A stretch of 62,904 nucleotides of DNA from Undibacterium sp. (GTDB taxonomy: Bacteria; Pseudomonadota; Gammaproteobacteria; Burkholderiales; Burkholderiaceae_D): assembly GCF_030651495.1 (NCBI RefSeq), contig NZ_JAUSFI010000053.1, forward strand, positions 1 to 62,904. Direction: 5' to 3'. The notes under the pieces are model-generated. The model had not been told where the DNA came from, ran no database searches, and was given only the letters and a program-made list of their open reading frames with translations. Within the stretch, counting starts at the first letter, position 1. Every line of letters begins with the position of its first letter. The translations under genes were made by a program, and so were the position numbers. Shown one piece after another: positions 38,748-48,481 of this stretch.

Positions 38748-39707
38748 ATGAGCGACACGCTACAGAAATTTATGTTTGAACACGCCGGCGTGCGTGGCGA
38801 ACTGGTGGAATTGCCGGCGACCTGGCAACAAATTTTATCGACCCAGACGTACCCAGCTGCGGTCAAGACCCTGCTCGGCGAACTGCTGGCCGCCGCCGCC
38901 CTGCTGAGCTCCAATTTAAAATTCAATGGCACCATGATCATGCAGATTCATGGTGATGGCCCGATCAAATTGATGGTAGTCGAGTGTGATGGCGACTTAA
39001 ATATGCGCGCCACTGCTAAATTGCGCGATGGCGTCACCGCTAGCAGCATCGCCGACAATGCCAGCCTGACCGAGCTGATCCATGCCCACGGACAAGGGCG
39101 CTTTATCATCACGCTAGACCCGAATGACAAAATGCCGGGGCAACATGCGTATCAGGGGATTGTTCCCTTGGATGGCGATTCGATCGCCACCGTGATAGAA
39201 AACTACATGATGCGATCAGAGCAGCTGGACACCAAAATCTGGCTGGCAGCCAACGATCAGGTAGCGCGTGGCATGTTATTGCAAAAACTGCCGATGAGCG
39301 GCGGCTACGAAACCGATCCGGAAATGACGCCGGAAGCCAAAGCGGAACACGAGACCGAATCATGGAACCGCGCGATCTCGCTCGGTGGCACGCTGAAACA
39401 GGAAGAATTGCTTAGCACCGACATCGATATCCTGCTGCATCGCCTGTTCTGGGAGGAAACCATCCGAGTTTTCGAGCCACAGCATCCGCAATTCAGATGC
39501 ACCTGTTCGCGTGAAAAAGTCGGCGACATGCTCAAGATGCTGGGCCAGCCAGAAATCAACAGCGCCGTGGCCGAGTTGGGCAAACTCGACATTAACTGCG
39601 ATTTTTGCGGCAAGCTGTACTCTTTCGACCCTGTCGATTGCACGCAATTGTTTATTGCCGCAACACTCAGCGATGGCATCGACACGCCTAGCGTTAGTAA
39701 GCACTGA
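38748..39707 (+). CDS. hslO: Redox-controlled chaperone Hsp33
   Basis: A 319-residue Hsp33. The N-terminal substrate domain has VRGELVELPATWQQI and GDGPIKLMVVECD. The C-terminal redox switch has CTCSREK and CDFCGKLYSF, the CxC..CxxC zinc centre. Oxidation releases zinc and turns on holdase activity. It follows the carbonic-anhydrase gene with a three-base gap. Convergent with the rubredoxin gene; an inverted repeat (39737-39745 / 39777-39785) lies between them. Confidence 0.95.
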   Translation: MSDTLQKFMFEHAGVRGELVELPATWQQILSTQTYPAAVKTLLGELLAAAALLSSNLKFNGTMIMQIHGDGPIKLMVVECDGDLNMRATAKLRDGVTASSIADNASLTELIHAHGQGRFIITLDPNDKMPGQHAYQGIVPLDGDSIATVIENYMMRSEQLDTKIWLAANDQVARGMLLQKLPMSGGYETDPEMTPEAKAEHETESWNRAISLGGTLKQEELLSTDIDILLHRLFWEETIRVFEPQHPQFRCTCSREKVGDMLKMLGQPEINSAVAELGKLDINCDFCGKLYSFDPVDCTQLFIAATLSDGIDTPSVSKH

Positions 39708-39788
39708 AGCCGTTTTTCGCCCAAGACTTCGCTCCATGCGTGGCTTGTGAACAAACCCATTTGCGGTCCGCTCACCAGCCACGCAGCA

Positions 39789-39959
39789 TCACGAGTCGTC
39801 GACCGGTTTGAAATCTGCCTTATCGCGCACGCTACAGCTAGGGCAAACAAAACTGTCCGGTATGGCATCCCAGAGTGTGCCGGGCGCATAGCCTTCATGC
39901 GCTTCGCCGTTTGCTTCGTCGTACTGGTAGCCGCATTCCGGGCATTGATAGACACTCAT
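39789..39959 (-). CDS. rubA: Rubredoxin, electron donor to AlkB
   Basis: A 56-residue rubredoxin, with the two iron-binding CxxC pairs at Cys6/Cys9 (YQCPECGYQYD) and Cys39/Cys42 (DSFVCPSCSVRDK). The centre APGTLWDAIPD is the conserved Trp-Pro region. Its ATG overlaps the alkB stop as ATGA, so the two are translated together. AlkG-type rubredoxins pass electrons from rubredoxin reductase to the di-iron hydroxylase. No reductase gene is adjacent. Confidence 0.92.
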   Translation of the reverse strand: MSVYQCPECGYQYDEANGEAHEGYAPGTLWDAIPDSFVCPSCSVRDKADFKPVDDS

Positions 39960-41176
39960 GCTGTGCGCTCCTCAGCCAAGACCGGCATCTGTAGCTTATA
40001 TTGACGCATCAATTGTTCGCGTCTTGCAGGGTCAAAATTGATGCGACTGGGGTCGTGCTGCACCAAATCCAGCAAACGCGGATTCATCACGTGCGCCCAT
40101 AGCGGCGGTACATAACTCACCAGATACATGCCAAAGTAGCCGCTCGGCAAGCGCGGCAATTGCTCGAAATGGCGTAACGACTGATAACGGCGCAACGGAT
40201 GAGCGTGATGATCGGAATGACGTTGCAGATGAAACAGCGCCCAGTTGGAAAAAATATGGTTGCTGTTCCAAGAATGGTGCGGCTGGCAAATTTCGTAGCG
40301 ACCGGGTGCGCGCTCCTTGCGCAGCAAGCCGTAGTGCTCAATGTAGTTAGCCGAGGTCAGCTGAAAATTGGCCCAACACGACACTGCCAGCAAGAATGGC
40401 AATACACCCAGCCCCAACCATAGTGCCAGCGTGCTCCACAGCGTGACGGTTATCAGGGCGGGCTGAAGTATCTCATTGTGCAGCGACCACAAAGGCTGGC
40501 CGCAGCGGCCCAGGCGGTCTTTCTCCAACGCCCAGGCACGCTTTAAGGCCCCCGGCATTTCGCGCAACACAAAACGGTAAATACTCTCGCCCATGCGCGA
40601 TGATGCCGGATCGGCAGGCGTCGCCACGTCGCGGTGATGGCCTCGGTTGTGTTCAATAAAGAAATGGCCATAGCCACTGGGTGCCAGGATGATTTTGGCC
40701 AGCCAGCGTTCTAGCTGCGTATTTTTGTGGCCCATTTCATGCCCCAGATTAATGCAAAAACCGCCGACCATGCCGCCGGTGATGACCATCGCCAACATCC
40801 CATGCCAGGGTAATTCGTGACGCATAAAAAACCAGCCGCCGAAGATAAAAGCGCCCCACAATATCGGCACCAGCAGAAAGGTAATCCAGCGGTAGTAGCG
40901 ATCCGCATCAAGCTTGGGCACCGCACTCTCGGGCGGATTGCTCAGGTCTTCGCCGAGCAGATAGTCAAGCGCCGGAGCGATCACATACATGAAGAAAGGC
41001 ATGATCCACAACATGCGTACATCATTATTGAGCATCATCAGCACCGGACCAAAGCCCACCGCCAAAGGTACCAGCAGCGCGAGCAGCCAGGCGTAACGCT
41101 TGCGGTCGCGGTAGATTGACGAAGATGCCGGGTCGGGCGAGGAACCGGCGGTCGCCGGATTGAGTAGCTTATTCAT
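39956..41176 (-). CDS. alkB: Alkane 1-monooxygenase (integral-membrane di-iron)
   Basis: A 406-residue membrane protein with about six membrane helices. The His boxes are complete: LGHEMGHK, EHNRGHHRDVATPADPASS and LQRHSDHHAHP, plus NYIEHYGLLR. The family adds oxygen to the end carbon of medium-chain alkanes, using rubredoxin. AAGGAG precedes the ATG. The next gene is the rubredoxin, and a divergent AraC regulator lies upstream, as in known alkane systems. Confidence 0.95.
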   Translation of the reverse strand: MNKLLNPATAGSSPDPASSSIYRDRKRYAWLLALLVPLAVGFGPVLMMLNNDVRMLWIMPFFMYVIAPALDYLLGEDLSNPPESAVPKLDADRYYRWITFLLVPILWGAFIFGGWFFMRHELPWHGMLAMVITGGMVGGFCINLGHEMGHKNTQLERWLAKIILAPSGYGHFFIEHNRGHHRDVATPADPASSRMGESIYRFVLREMPGALKRAWALEKDRLGRCGQPLWSLHNEILQPALITVTLWSTLALWLGLGVLPFLLAVSCWANFQLTSANYIEHYGLLRKERAPGRYEICQPHHSWNSNHIFSNWALFHLQRHSDHHAHPLRRYQSLRHFEQLPRLPSGYFGMYLVSYVPPLWAHVMNPRLLDLVQHDPSRINFDPARREQLMRQYKLQMPVLAEERTA

Positions 41177-41262
41177 TTTTTATGTCTCCTTGTTATGAGA
41201 CAGAGTGTCAGCTTTGTCGGATTTTATTAACACCGTTGCAAGTGACAATAAATCGTCCTAAA

Positions 41263-41336
41263 CTGCCAATGGTAGTTTTTTTATTAACGCTGCCAACGGT
41301 AGTTTTTTTATTAACGCTGCCAACGGTCGTTATTAA
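41263..41336. repeat. 27-bp direct repeats between alkB and the AraC-family gene
   Basis: The unit CTGCCAAcGGTAG-TTTTTTTATTAACG occurs 2.7 times head to tail (41263, 41290, 41317). Each unit has an imperfect dyad CTGCC-aac-GGTAG. Repeated half-sites of this spacing suit an AraC-type activator bound at several turns of the helix. It is the likely operator of the divergent alkB and araC-type promoters. Confidence 0.7.
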
Positions 41337-41372
41337 ACATGATTGCCTGACACGCCTTTCAAGGAAAACCGC

Positions 41373-42413
41373 ATGCCACCCAACCGACCCGCCCAGACTT
41401 GCTCGCTGCACCCCGCCTATGCGCGGCTGCTGTATGTGCAACTGCGTGAGCGCGGGGTCGATGCCGATGCGGTGCTGGCCGAAGCTGGCTTGCGCTGGGC
41501 CGAGCTGGCCAGCGATCCGCGCGAGCTGGATCTGGAAACCTTCGAGCGCCTGATCCTGGCAACGCAGCGCCGCCTCAATTGTCCCTGGCTCGGCCTGGAG
41601 CTGGGTGCGCACGGGCAAGTATCGGTGCACGGTGCGGTGGGTCATGCGGCCATTTCCAGCGGCAGCTTGCGCCAACTATTACAGACCATCGCGCATTACG
41701 GCCAGCTGCGCTCCGATACCTTTGCCTTTGCCTATCTGGAACGCAGCGAAAGTAACGCCAGTGCAATACTCAATGTCAACGAGCGCATCGCGCTAGGGCC
41801 GGTACGCCAATTCATGGTGGAAGCGGTATTCGCCACCCTGATGCGGGTACTGGAAACGGCTGTGGGGAATATGTTTGCTGACATGAGCGTGGATTTACCT
41901 TTTATGGAACCGGCTTGGTCCGATCAATACCGCCGCTTTGGCATCGGCCATATCCGTTTTGGCAGCAACCATCTGGCGTTTCACTTTCCTGCCGAACTAT
42001 TGAATCTGCATTGCCTGACTGCCGACAGCAACTCGTATGAACTGGCGCGGCGCGAATGCGATCGGGCGCTGGCCGATGGCGCACTGGCACCATTTTCGCA
42101 ACGCGTTAAAGAACTATTGCACACCCAAGAAGGTGGCGCGGGCGGACTGCCTGAGCTGGCACTGGTGGCACAACAGCTACACGTATCACCACGCACCCTG
42201 ATGCGCAAACTCAAGCTAGAAGGCAGCAGCTACCAGTCGCTGCTCGACGCCAACCGCAAGGACCAGGCGATCTGGCACCTGCGCCACAGCAGCGAATCGG
42301 TAGAGCTGATCGCCGAGCGCTTGGGCTATCAAGACACCTCCAACTTCAGCCGCACCTTCCGGCGATGGTGCGGCGTCAGCCCGAGCGAATTCCGCAAGGG
42401 CAACACCACATAA
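41373..42413 (+). CDS. AraC-family regulator, probable alkane-system activator
   Basis: About 346 residues. The N-terminal half is the Arabinose_bd-type domain common in AraC proteins with bulky hydrophobic effectors. The C-terminal 100 residues hold two helix-turn-helix motifs (ELALVAQQLHVSPRTLMRKL and VELIAERLGYQDTSNFSRTF). AlkR-type activators of alkane genes belong to this family. AAGGA before ATG 41373 sets the start; a TTG ten codons earlier is weaker. It is divergent from alkB across the 27-bp repeats. Confidence 0.85.
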   Translation: MPPNRPAQTCSLHPAYARLLYVQLRERGVDADAVLAEAGLRWAELASDPRELDLETFERLILATQRRLNCPWLGLELGAHGQVSVHGAVGHAAISSGSLRQLLQTIAHYGQLRSDTFAFAYLERSESNASAILNVNERIALGPVRQFMVEAVFATLMRVLETAVGNMFADMSVDLPFMEPAWSDQYRRFGIGHIRFGSNHLAFHFPAELLNLHCLTADSNSYELARRECDRALADGALAPFSQRVKELLHTQEGGAGGLPELALVAQQLHVSPRTLMRKLKLEGSSYQSLLDANRKDQAIWHLRHSSESVELIAERLGYQDTSNFSRTFRRWCGVSPSEFRKGNTT

Positions 42414-42431
42414 ATTCGCCCAGGCACTGCC

Positions 42432-42500
42432 CGCTCACGCATATCCCATGCGGGTTTGCGAGCAGATGCCTTGGAAAGCCGCATAGGATATGCGTGAGCG
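42432..42500. repeat. Palindromic hairpin repeat, copy 1
   Basis: CGCTCACGCATATCCCATGC... pairs with ...CCGCATAGGATATGCGTGAGCG across a central 25-base loop. The same core CGCATAnCCCATGCG is found in three more copies (49886, 51073, 54051). It lies between the 3' end of the AraC gene and that of the convergent receptor gene, where it could also stop transcription. Confidence 0.8.
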
Positions 42501-42538
42501 AGGAGGCATTTTTAAAAACACACTGCCTGGCCAGTCAG

Positions 42539-44647
42539 CTAAAACTTGGCATTCAAGCCGACACGCAAGCCGATCGGGGCGCCTGGCGTGATGTTGTTAT
42601 TGCTGTTGGCTGAGGCGTAATAGCTTTTATCAAAGACATTTTCCACGTTGACTTGCAGGTTGAGGTTTTTATTCACCATGTAATACAGCGCCGCATCGAC
42701 ACGGGTAAAGCCGGGCAGCACCACCGTGTTATCGGTAGACGGGAAAATTTCGCTGCGGTACACCACGCCTACGCCCACACCCCATGCCGGCGTGAAGTTA
42801 TAGCGATTCCACAGCGATGCGCTATGACGCGGCACCTGTGCCAGGGTCGCGCCGGCCTTCACGCTGGCAGATTGCGTCTGGGTGATTTTGGCGTCTTGAT
42901 AGGCGTATCCGCCCATGATGCTCCAGGCCGGCGTGATGTTGCCGCTCAGCCCCAGCTCCAGCCCTTTGCTGCGCTGGCCATCGACCAGGATGGTTTTAGT
43001 GACATCTAGCGGGTCGGTGATGGCGACATTGCTGCGATCAAGCTGATACAGCGCGACGCTGGCAGCCAGGTCAGGCAACACATCCCATTTCGCGCCGAGT
43101 TCCAGATTTTTAAACTTTTCCGGATCGAAGGCCTTATTGCTGGCCGTCAGTGAAGCCAGCTGGTCGCCGGCACGTGGTGCGTAGGCCAGGCTGTAGCTGG
43201 CATACAGCGAGACGGCAGTGATAGGCTTAAACACCAGGCCTGCGCGCGGCGAGACCGGGGTGTCGGTGACCTGGATATTTGCCAGCGTCCGGTTATTCGT
43301 AAAGTCGACCGCAAAGCTGTCACGCCGCACGCCGACAATGGCTTGCCATTGCGGCGAAAACTCGATCTGGTCTTGCAGGTACACGGATTTAATCGTCACC
43401 ACGCCATGATTATTCGCGTCCGTCGCCGACTGCTTAAAAGTCACCGCTGCCGTGCTCTGTGGATTACTTACCGGTACCAAGATGGAGGTGGCGGCAGGAC
43501 CTACCGACAAAAAGTAACCGGTATTGCGGTAGTTGTCGGTCTCTTGCCGCCCTACTTCGGCACCGGCCACCAATTTGTGCCGCGTCGCGCCAAGATCGAG
43601 CGTCGTCATCAGATCGGTTTGATTAAAGAAGTTATCGCGCTGGGTGGCATTGTTATACGCCTGCAGGGCCACCATGGTACCGGCGGCATTCACGGCACCG
43701 GAAAACACGTTTTGATAAAACTTGTCATAGCTGGCATAACGGCTGCGATTGCGTATCGTCCAGCCGTTGCCGAAGTCATGCTCGATCAAGGCCGAGAAAG
43801 CGTCGACCTTGGACCAGGTCTGGCTGACCTCTGGATTACCAAAAAACGTCGAGGCATCGGTCGCGATCGGCTTGCCCTGGAACGAGGGAATGCCGCGATC
43901 GGTGGTGCGTTCATCCTTAAAGTGTTCATAGCCCAGCACCACGCTGGTGTTGGCACCGGCACGCAGCGACAGCGTAGGATTAATCCCCGAGCGCTTCAGA
44001 TTGTAGCCCTGGCGATAGCTGTCCGAATTTTCTATCATGCCGTTCACGCGCAAGGCCGCCGTATCATTCAGCGCCTGCCCGACATCGACCGTGAGGCGGC
44101 GGTTATTCCATGAGCCCAGGCTCAGCGAGGCTTCGCGGATGTTGCGCCATTCTGCCTGCTTGGTGACACGATTGATGACGCCGCCGGAGCCGCCACGGCC
44201 AAAGATCATGGCGTTCGAGCCCTTGAGCGCCTCGACGCTGTCGATATTGTAAAAATCGCGATAGTACTGCACGTCGTCACGGATGCCGTCGACATAAAAA
44301 TCGCCGGTAGAGCTATTGCCGCGAAACACCGCGGTATCACGGTTACCCTCGCCCTGCGCGGTAACGATACCGGGAACATAACGGATCGCATCGGCTATGC
44401 TTTGCATAGCCTGGTCACGGATCAGGTCTTTGGTAATTACCGTCACGGCTTGCGGGGTATCACGCAGCAAGGTATCGGTTTTGGTGGCGCTAGCGCTGCG
44501 CTTGACGCTGTAGGCGGGTTCTGCCGCGCCCATTATTTTAATTTCTGGCAAGGCATTTTCTGTCGAAGATGCGGCAGTAGTTTGTGCGTAAGCGGGGATA
44601 ACGACACTTGCCAGTAAGGCAGGCAAAATGCAAAGACGTGATTTCAT
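42539..44647 (-). CDS. TonB-dependent siderophore receptor (catecholate type)
   Basis: A 702-residue outer-membrane receptor. The signal peptide ends near AYA-QTT. A plug domain from about residue 60 has TPQAVTVITKDLIRDQ, GIRDDVQYYRDFYNIDSVE and GRGGSGGVINRVTKQ. A 22-strand barrel ends ITPGAPIGLRVGLNAKF with a terminal Phe. The pattern fits Fiu/FhuA-type siderophore receptors. A Fur-like site lies about 90 bases upstream of the start. The ligand cannot be told from sequence. Confidence 0.92.
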   Translation of the reverse strand: MKSRLCILPALLASVVIPAYAQTTAASSTENALPEIKIMGAAEPAYSVKRSASATKTDTLLRDTPQAVTVITKDLIRDQAMQSIADAIRYVPGIVTAQGEGNRDTAVFRGNSSTGDFYVDGIRDDVQYYRDFYNIDSVEALKGSNAMIFGRGGSGGVINRVTKQAEWRNIREASLSLGSWNNRRLTVDVGQALNDTAALRVNGMIENSDSYRQGYNLKRSGINPTLSLRAGANTSVVLGYEHFKDERTTDRGIPSFQGKPIATDASTFFGNPEVSQTWSKVDAFSALIEHDFGNGWTIRNRSRYASYDKFYQNVFSGAVNAAGTMVALQAYNNATQRDNFFNQTDLMTTLDLGATRHKLVAGAEVGRQETDNYRNTGYFLSVGPAATSILVPVSNPQSTAAVTFKQSATDANNHGVVTIKSVYLQDQIEFSPQWQAIVGVRRDSFAVDFTNNRTLANIQVTDTPVSPRAGLVFKPITAVSLYASYSLAYAPRAGDQLASLTASNKAFDPEKFKNLELGAKWDVLPDLAASVALYQLDRSNVAITDPLDVTKTILVDGQRSKGLELGLSGNITPAWSIMGGYAYQDAKITQTQSASVKAGATLAQVPRHSASLWNRYNFTPAWGVGVGVVYRSEIFPSTDNTVVLPGFTRVDAALYYMVNKNLNLQVNVENVFDKSYYASANSNNNITPGAPIGLRVGLNAKF

Positions 44648-44738
44648 GGATTTCTTCCTATCAGCTTAAAAATATCAGCATAAATATTGCTGGCTGGCTA
44701 GGATGAAGTACATGGCTGGCTAAACGTGATGCAATTAT

Positions 44739-44760
44739 AAATGAGAATCGTTCGTAATTG
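44739..44760 (-). promoter_or_regulatory. Fur-box-like site upstream of the siderophore receptor
   Basis: AATGAGAATCGTTCGTAATT matches the left half of the iron box (AATGAGAAT) and has a weaker right half. Its place upstream of a siderophore receptor gene makes iron control by Fur likely. The site is inferred by eye. Confidence 0.5.
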
Positions 44761-44810
44761 CAATGATTTATGCCGGCCTGTCGTTTTTAATTTTTACGTA
44801 GGTGAATAAA

Positions 44811-44832
44811 CATTCCCGCCGCAGCGGGAATG
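44811..44832. repeat. Perfect 9-bp hairpin CATTCCCGC/GCGGGAATG
   Basis: A 22-base perfect hairpin with loop CGCA in the 248-base gap between DUF445 and the siderophore receptor gene. It has no T-run. Hairpins of the ATTCCCGC..GCGGGAAT type are often dispersed in beta-proteobacteria. Only one copy is evident here. Confidence 0.6.
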
Positions 44833-44895
44833 CAGTTAACACGAGACCAAGCGCCAGTATCCGCGCCCTGCATCAGTCACCAATCAAGCCACCAA

Positions 44896-46179
44896 TCACG
44901 CCACAGGCAATAACATCACCACGGCATGCAAGATCAAGCCAATCAAGCCGCCGACGACAGTACCGTTAATGCGGATATATTGCAGGTCACTGCCGACGCT
45001 AAGCTCTAGCTCGTGCACCAGTTCGCTGTCTTTCCATTGCTTGACGGTATTGGCGATATGCAGCGCGATGGTGTCGCGCAAATCGACCGCCAGACCGCGC
45101 GCGGCGTCTGCCATGTGATCGTTAATCGAGTCGCGCAGCGCCGGATTATCGACTAGCCACTGGCCCATGTGGCGCGCACCGTCGGCAATTTTATTGCGTA
45201 ATAATGAATCATCCTTGGCCAAGTCGGTACGCAGCCAGGTTTTTAGCTGCACCCACAAACCGTCGATATATTGGGCAGCCTCTGGCGAGACCAGCAATTG
45301 CTCTTTCCAGCCATTGATCTTTTGGTGAAACGCCGGATCGTTTTTCATGCGTTCTAAAAATTCCTCGACCACTTCATCAAATTGCTGACGGCGCGGATGA
45401 CTAGGGTCGTCGCCGATGTCATGCAGCCAGCGGTTGATGCTGGCCACCAGCGAATTGGCAATTTTCAGGCTGAATTCATCGGTGTCGGTAACCATCCCCA
45501 GCATCTGCAAAAGGCTGGGATATTCGCGCCCGGAGATTTCCAGTATCATGCCGGCCAAGGTTTTTTGTGTCTCGGGGTCATCCAGCGCCGCCGCCAGCTT
45601 ACTTAAGGCCTGGTTCAATAACAGCTGATGCCGGTTGTCTTCGGTCAAGATGCCGAGCAAGTTGCCTACTGTTTTGCCCAGATCCATTTGCTTTAAATTT
45701 TGCTGTATGGCGTTGCGCAAGGCCGTCTGCACGCGGGTGTCGTCGATAAAATCGAGACCATTGACGAGCATTGCCAGAATCTTGTCGGCAAAAATATCGG
45801 CATTATTGCGCACGCTGAGCCAGCTGGCGATTTTTTGCGCCGGATCAAAAGTGCGGATTTTTTCTACCAAGGTATCCGTCGCCAAAAACTTATCGCGCAC
45901 AAACACCGCCAGATTGTCGGCAATGCGGACCTTGTTTTGCGGAATAATGGCGGTATGCGGAATCGGCAAACCCAGCGGATGCTTAAACAAGGCCACCACC
46001 GCAAACCAATCGGCCAGCGCACCGATCATCGCCGCCTCGGCAAACGCCGCCACCCAGCCCCACAGCCCCATGCCCTGTTGCAGGCGTGCCAGAATAAACA
46101 AAGCGGTGACGAGTATCAGCAGCACCGTGGCAAAGCGCTTCATGTTGGTGAGTTGTTGCTGTTTATTGATGGGTGTCAT
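44896..46179 (-). CDS. DUF445 family membrane protein
   Basis: A 427-residue protein. A membrane helix near residues 14-35 is followed by FAEAAMIGALADWFAVVALF and HTAIIPQNKVRIADNLAVFV, both typical of DUF445 (YjiN-like) proteins. A long helical middle and a C-terminal helix (VVGGLIGLILHAVVML) complete it. The function is not established. ATG 46143 is an alternative start. Confidence 0.85.
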   Translation of the reverse strand: MTPINKQQQLTNMKRFATVLLILVTALFILARLQQGMGLWGWVAAFAEAAMIGALADWFAVVALFKHPLGLPIPHTAIIPQNKVRIADNLAVFVRDKFLATDTLVEKIRTFDPAQKIASWLSVRNNADIFADKILAMLVNGLDFIDDTRVQTALRNAIQQNLKQMDLGKTVGNLLGILTEDNRHQLLLNQALSKLAAALDDPETQKTLAGMILEISGREYPSLLQMLGMVTDTDEFSLKIANSLVASINRWLHDIGDDPSHPRRQQFDEVVEEFLERMKNDPAFHQKINGWKEQLLVSPEAAQYIDGLWVQLKTWLRTDLAKDDSLLRNKIADGARHMGQWLVDNPALRDSINDHMADAARGLAVDLRDTIALHIANTVKQWKDSELVHELELSVGSDLQYIRINGTVVGGLIGLILHAVVMLLPVA

Positions 46180-46316
46180 AAGCTAATAATAGGTAATAGT
46201 GGGTAATGTTGATTAAATTTTGCTTAAATTTTGGCAATGCTTCAGTTTGTATAGTTGAATCCGCCAAGGTTTTTTCCAGCTTAACACTGAATGCGACCTA
46301 CTTGGCAATGGCTGGC

Positions 46317-46847
46317 TCAGAGATGCCTGATGACGCGGCAGGGATTGCCTGCTGCCACCACATCGGCGGCGATATCGTGCGTCACCACGCTGCCGGCACC
46401 TATCACCGCGCGCGCGCCGATGGTCACGCCGGGCATCACCACCGTATTGCCGCCGATCCAGCAATCATCTCCCAGCGTGATCGGGGCAATCATTTGCACA
46501 CCGGCGGCGCGCTGCCTGGCATCGAGCGGATGGGTGGTGGTGTAAAGATGCACGGCCGGGCCGAGCAGTACGCGGTCGCCGATACGGATCTCGGCCGCAT
46601 CGAGCATCACGCAATGGTGATTGGCAAAAAAATCCGCGCCCAGAAAAATATTTCTGCCGTAATCACAGAAAAAATCCGGCTCGATAAACGCCGAACTCAC
46701 CGCACCGAACAGTTGCTGATACAGCGGCATGCGCTGTTTCAGCAGATGCACAGGAATGCTGTTGATCTGGCTGCAAAGCTGTTTCACCCGCTTACGCAAG
46801 GCAAAGTATTCAGGATCGAACGGTTGAAAGTGCTGCAATGCCATCAT
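46317..46847 (-). CDS. Maltose/galactoside-O-acetyltransferase-like protein
   Basis: About 176 residues of a hexapeptide-repeat acetyltransferase. VSSAFIEPDFFCDYGRNIFLG, ANHHCVMLDAAEIRIGDRVLLGP, HLYTTTHPLD and GGNTVVMPGVTIGARAVIGA match the Maa/LacA group with the catalytic His. The usual substrate is a free sugar. ATG 46847 is preferred over a TTG at 46868. Confidence 0.85.
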   Translation of the reverse strand: MMALQHFQPFDPEYFALRKRVKQLCSQINSIPVHLLKQRMPLYQQLFGAVSSAFIEPDFFCDYGRNIFLGADFFANHHCVMLDAAEIRIGDRVLLGPAVHLYTTTHPLDARQRAAGVQMIAPITLGDDCWIGGNTVVMPGVTIGARAVIGAGSVVTHDIAADVVAAGNPCRVIRHL

Positions 46848-47077
46848 TATTGACGCGCCCCAAAGCAAAAATCATAAAGCCGTGATTGTAAAGGCTGGCG
46901 CAGCAGGTTTTAACTGAATATTTATCCAGCTGCGCATTGGAGGAGGATCAAAGACGCTGAAGAACGCGCCAGAAAATCGATTAAAATACGCCCTCATCGT
47001 CGTCACGCCCCTAGTCGCCATAAAATGGGGGTGCTGATGCGGCGCACTCACCCACCGATTTCCAACTAAGCCATCAC

Positions 47078-48337
47078 ATGTCATTTTCTTCACTGGGCTT
47101 ATCTGCCGCCCTCGTCAACGCCGTGCAGGAACGCGCCTACCTTGCGCCCAGCGCCATCCAGAGCGCGGCGATTCCGGCCATTTTAGCCGGGCAAGATGTG
47201 CTGGCTTCGGCGCAGACCGGCTCCGGCAAGACCGCGGCATTTTGCTTGCCGCTGCTACAGCATTTTTCGCTTCAGGCGCGCACGACGCCACGCCAGGTTC
47301 AGGCGCTGATTTTAGTGCCGACGCGTGAACTCGCGGCCCAGGTCGGAGAAACCCTGCGTAGCCTGGCGCAGCATTTGCCGCATCCGCCGAAACTGGCCGT
47401 GGTCTTTGGCGGCGTCTCGATTAATCCGCAAATGATGCAATTGCGCGGCGGTGCCGACATCGTGATTGCCACGCCGGGGCGCTTGCTCGATTTAATTGAC
47501 CACAATGCCGTGCAGCTAGCCGAAGTGCGCAGCCTGGTACTCGATGAAGCCGACCGCTTGCTGGAGCTGGGCTTTGCCGACGAGCTGGCGCGCATACTGG
47601 CGCTGCTGCCCAAACAACGGCAAAACCTGTTTTTCTCGGCGACGATTCCGGCTGCGGTCGAGACCCTCGCAGGCAGCCTGTTGCGCGAGCCGCTCAGGAT
47701 AGACATAGCACCCGGCATCAGCAGTGCGCCCGACATCAGCCAGCGCGCAATCATGGTCGATGCCAAGCAGCGCACCCAATTATTGCGCCACCTGATAGAA
47801 AGCCAAAAATGGCCGCGGGTACTGGTGTTTGTGGCGACCAAATACGCCGCCGACCTGGTCGCGACCAAACTGCGCCGGGCCGACATTAATGCCGAACCCT
47901 TCCACGGAGAACTCAGCCAGGGTAAGCGCAGCCAGGTATTAAGCGATTTTAAAGCCTCACGCCTGAAAGTCGTGATCGCCACCGATGTCGCCGCACGCGG
48001 CATCGACATCAGCAACCTGCCGGTCGTCATCAACTACGACCTGCCGCGCTCCAGCGACGACTACACGCACCGCATCGGCCGCACCGGCCGTGCCGGCGAG
48101 AGCGGCATCGCGATTAGCTTCATCTGCGCCGACAGTGCCAACGAAGCGCATTTCCGCCTGATCGAACAACGCCATCAGCAAAAAATCCCGCGTGAACAGA
48201 TCGCCGGTTTCGAGCCTAGCGAGCTGGCAACAAGACCTGTGCCAGATGCAATAGCCGACAGCAACGGCGGCATCAAGGGCAAGCGTCCCAGCAAGAAAGA
48301 CAAATTGCGCGCCGCTCATCTGGGCGACATAGGCTGA
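47078..48337 (+). CDS. rhlE: DEAD-box ATP-dependent RNA helicase, RhlE-type
   Basis: A 419-residue helicase core with all DEAD-box motifs: ASAQTGSGKTAAF (I), PTRELAAQV (Ia), VLDEADRLLELG (II), FFSATIP (III), VLVFVATKYAAD (IV), TDVAARGIDI (V) and HRIGRTGRAG (VI). The C-terminal tail is short and basic (GKRPSKKDKLR). It probably helps RNA folding or decay. No operon partner is seen. Confidence 0.92.
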   Translation: MSFSSLGLSAALVNAVQERAYLAPSAIQSAAIPAILAGQDVLASAQTGSGKTAAFCLPLLQHFSLQARTTPRQVQALILVPTRELAAQVGETLRSLAQHLPHPPKLAVVFGGVSINPQMMQLRGGADIVIATPGRLLDLIDHNAVQLAEVRSLVLDEADRLLELGFADELARILALLPKQRQNLFFSATIPAAVETLAGSLLREPLRIDIAPGISSAPDISQRAIMVDAKQRTQLLRHLIESQKWPRVLVFVATKYAADLVATKLRRADINAEPFHGELSQGKRSQVLSDFKASRLKVVIATDVAARGIDISNLPVVINYDLPRSSDDYTHRIGRTGRAGESGIAISFICADSANEAHFRLIEQRHQQKIPREQIAGFEPSELATRPVPDAIADSNGGIKGKRPSKKDKLRAAHLGDIG

Positions 48338-48481
48338 GCCTGGCTAGCCTGAGTGTTGTTGAAGGCGGTAAAAACTTTAAGCGGCACCATTCCGCTCACG
48401 TAGCGGTACGTAGAAATGAAAGGCGCAAAGCATCCGTGTCGATTGGCAAGTTAAACATGTTTAGCCTGGCTTTCGATCACC

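Noticed and set aside
43343..44113. 256-residue open frame on the plus strand
   Set aside because: Antisense to the TonB-dependent receptor; no signal, motif or ribosome site.
47299..48033. 244-residue open frame on the minus strand
   Set aside because: Antisense to the DEAD-box helicase.
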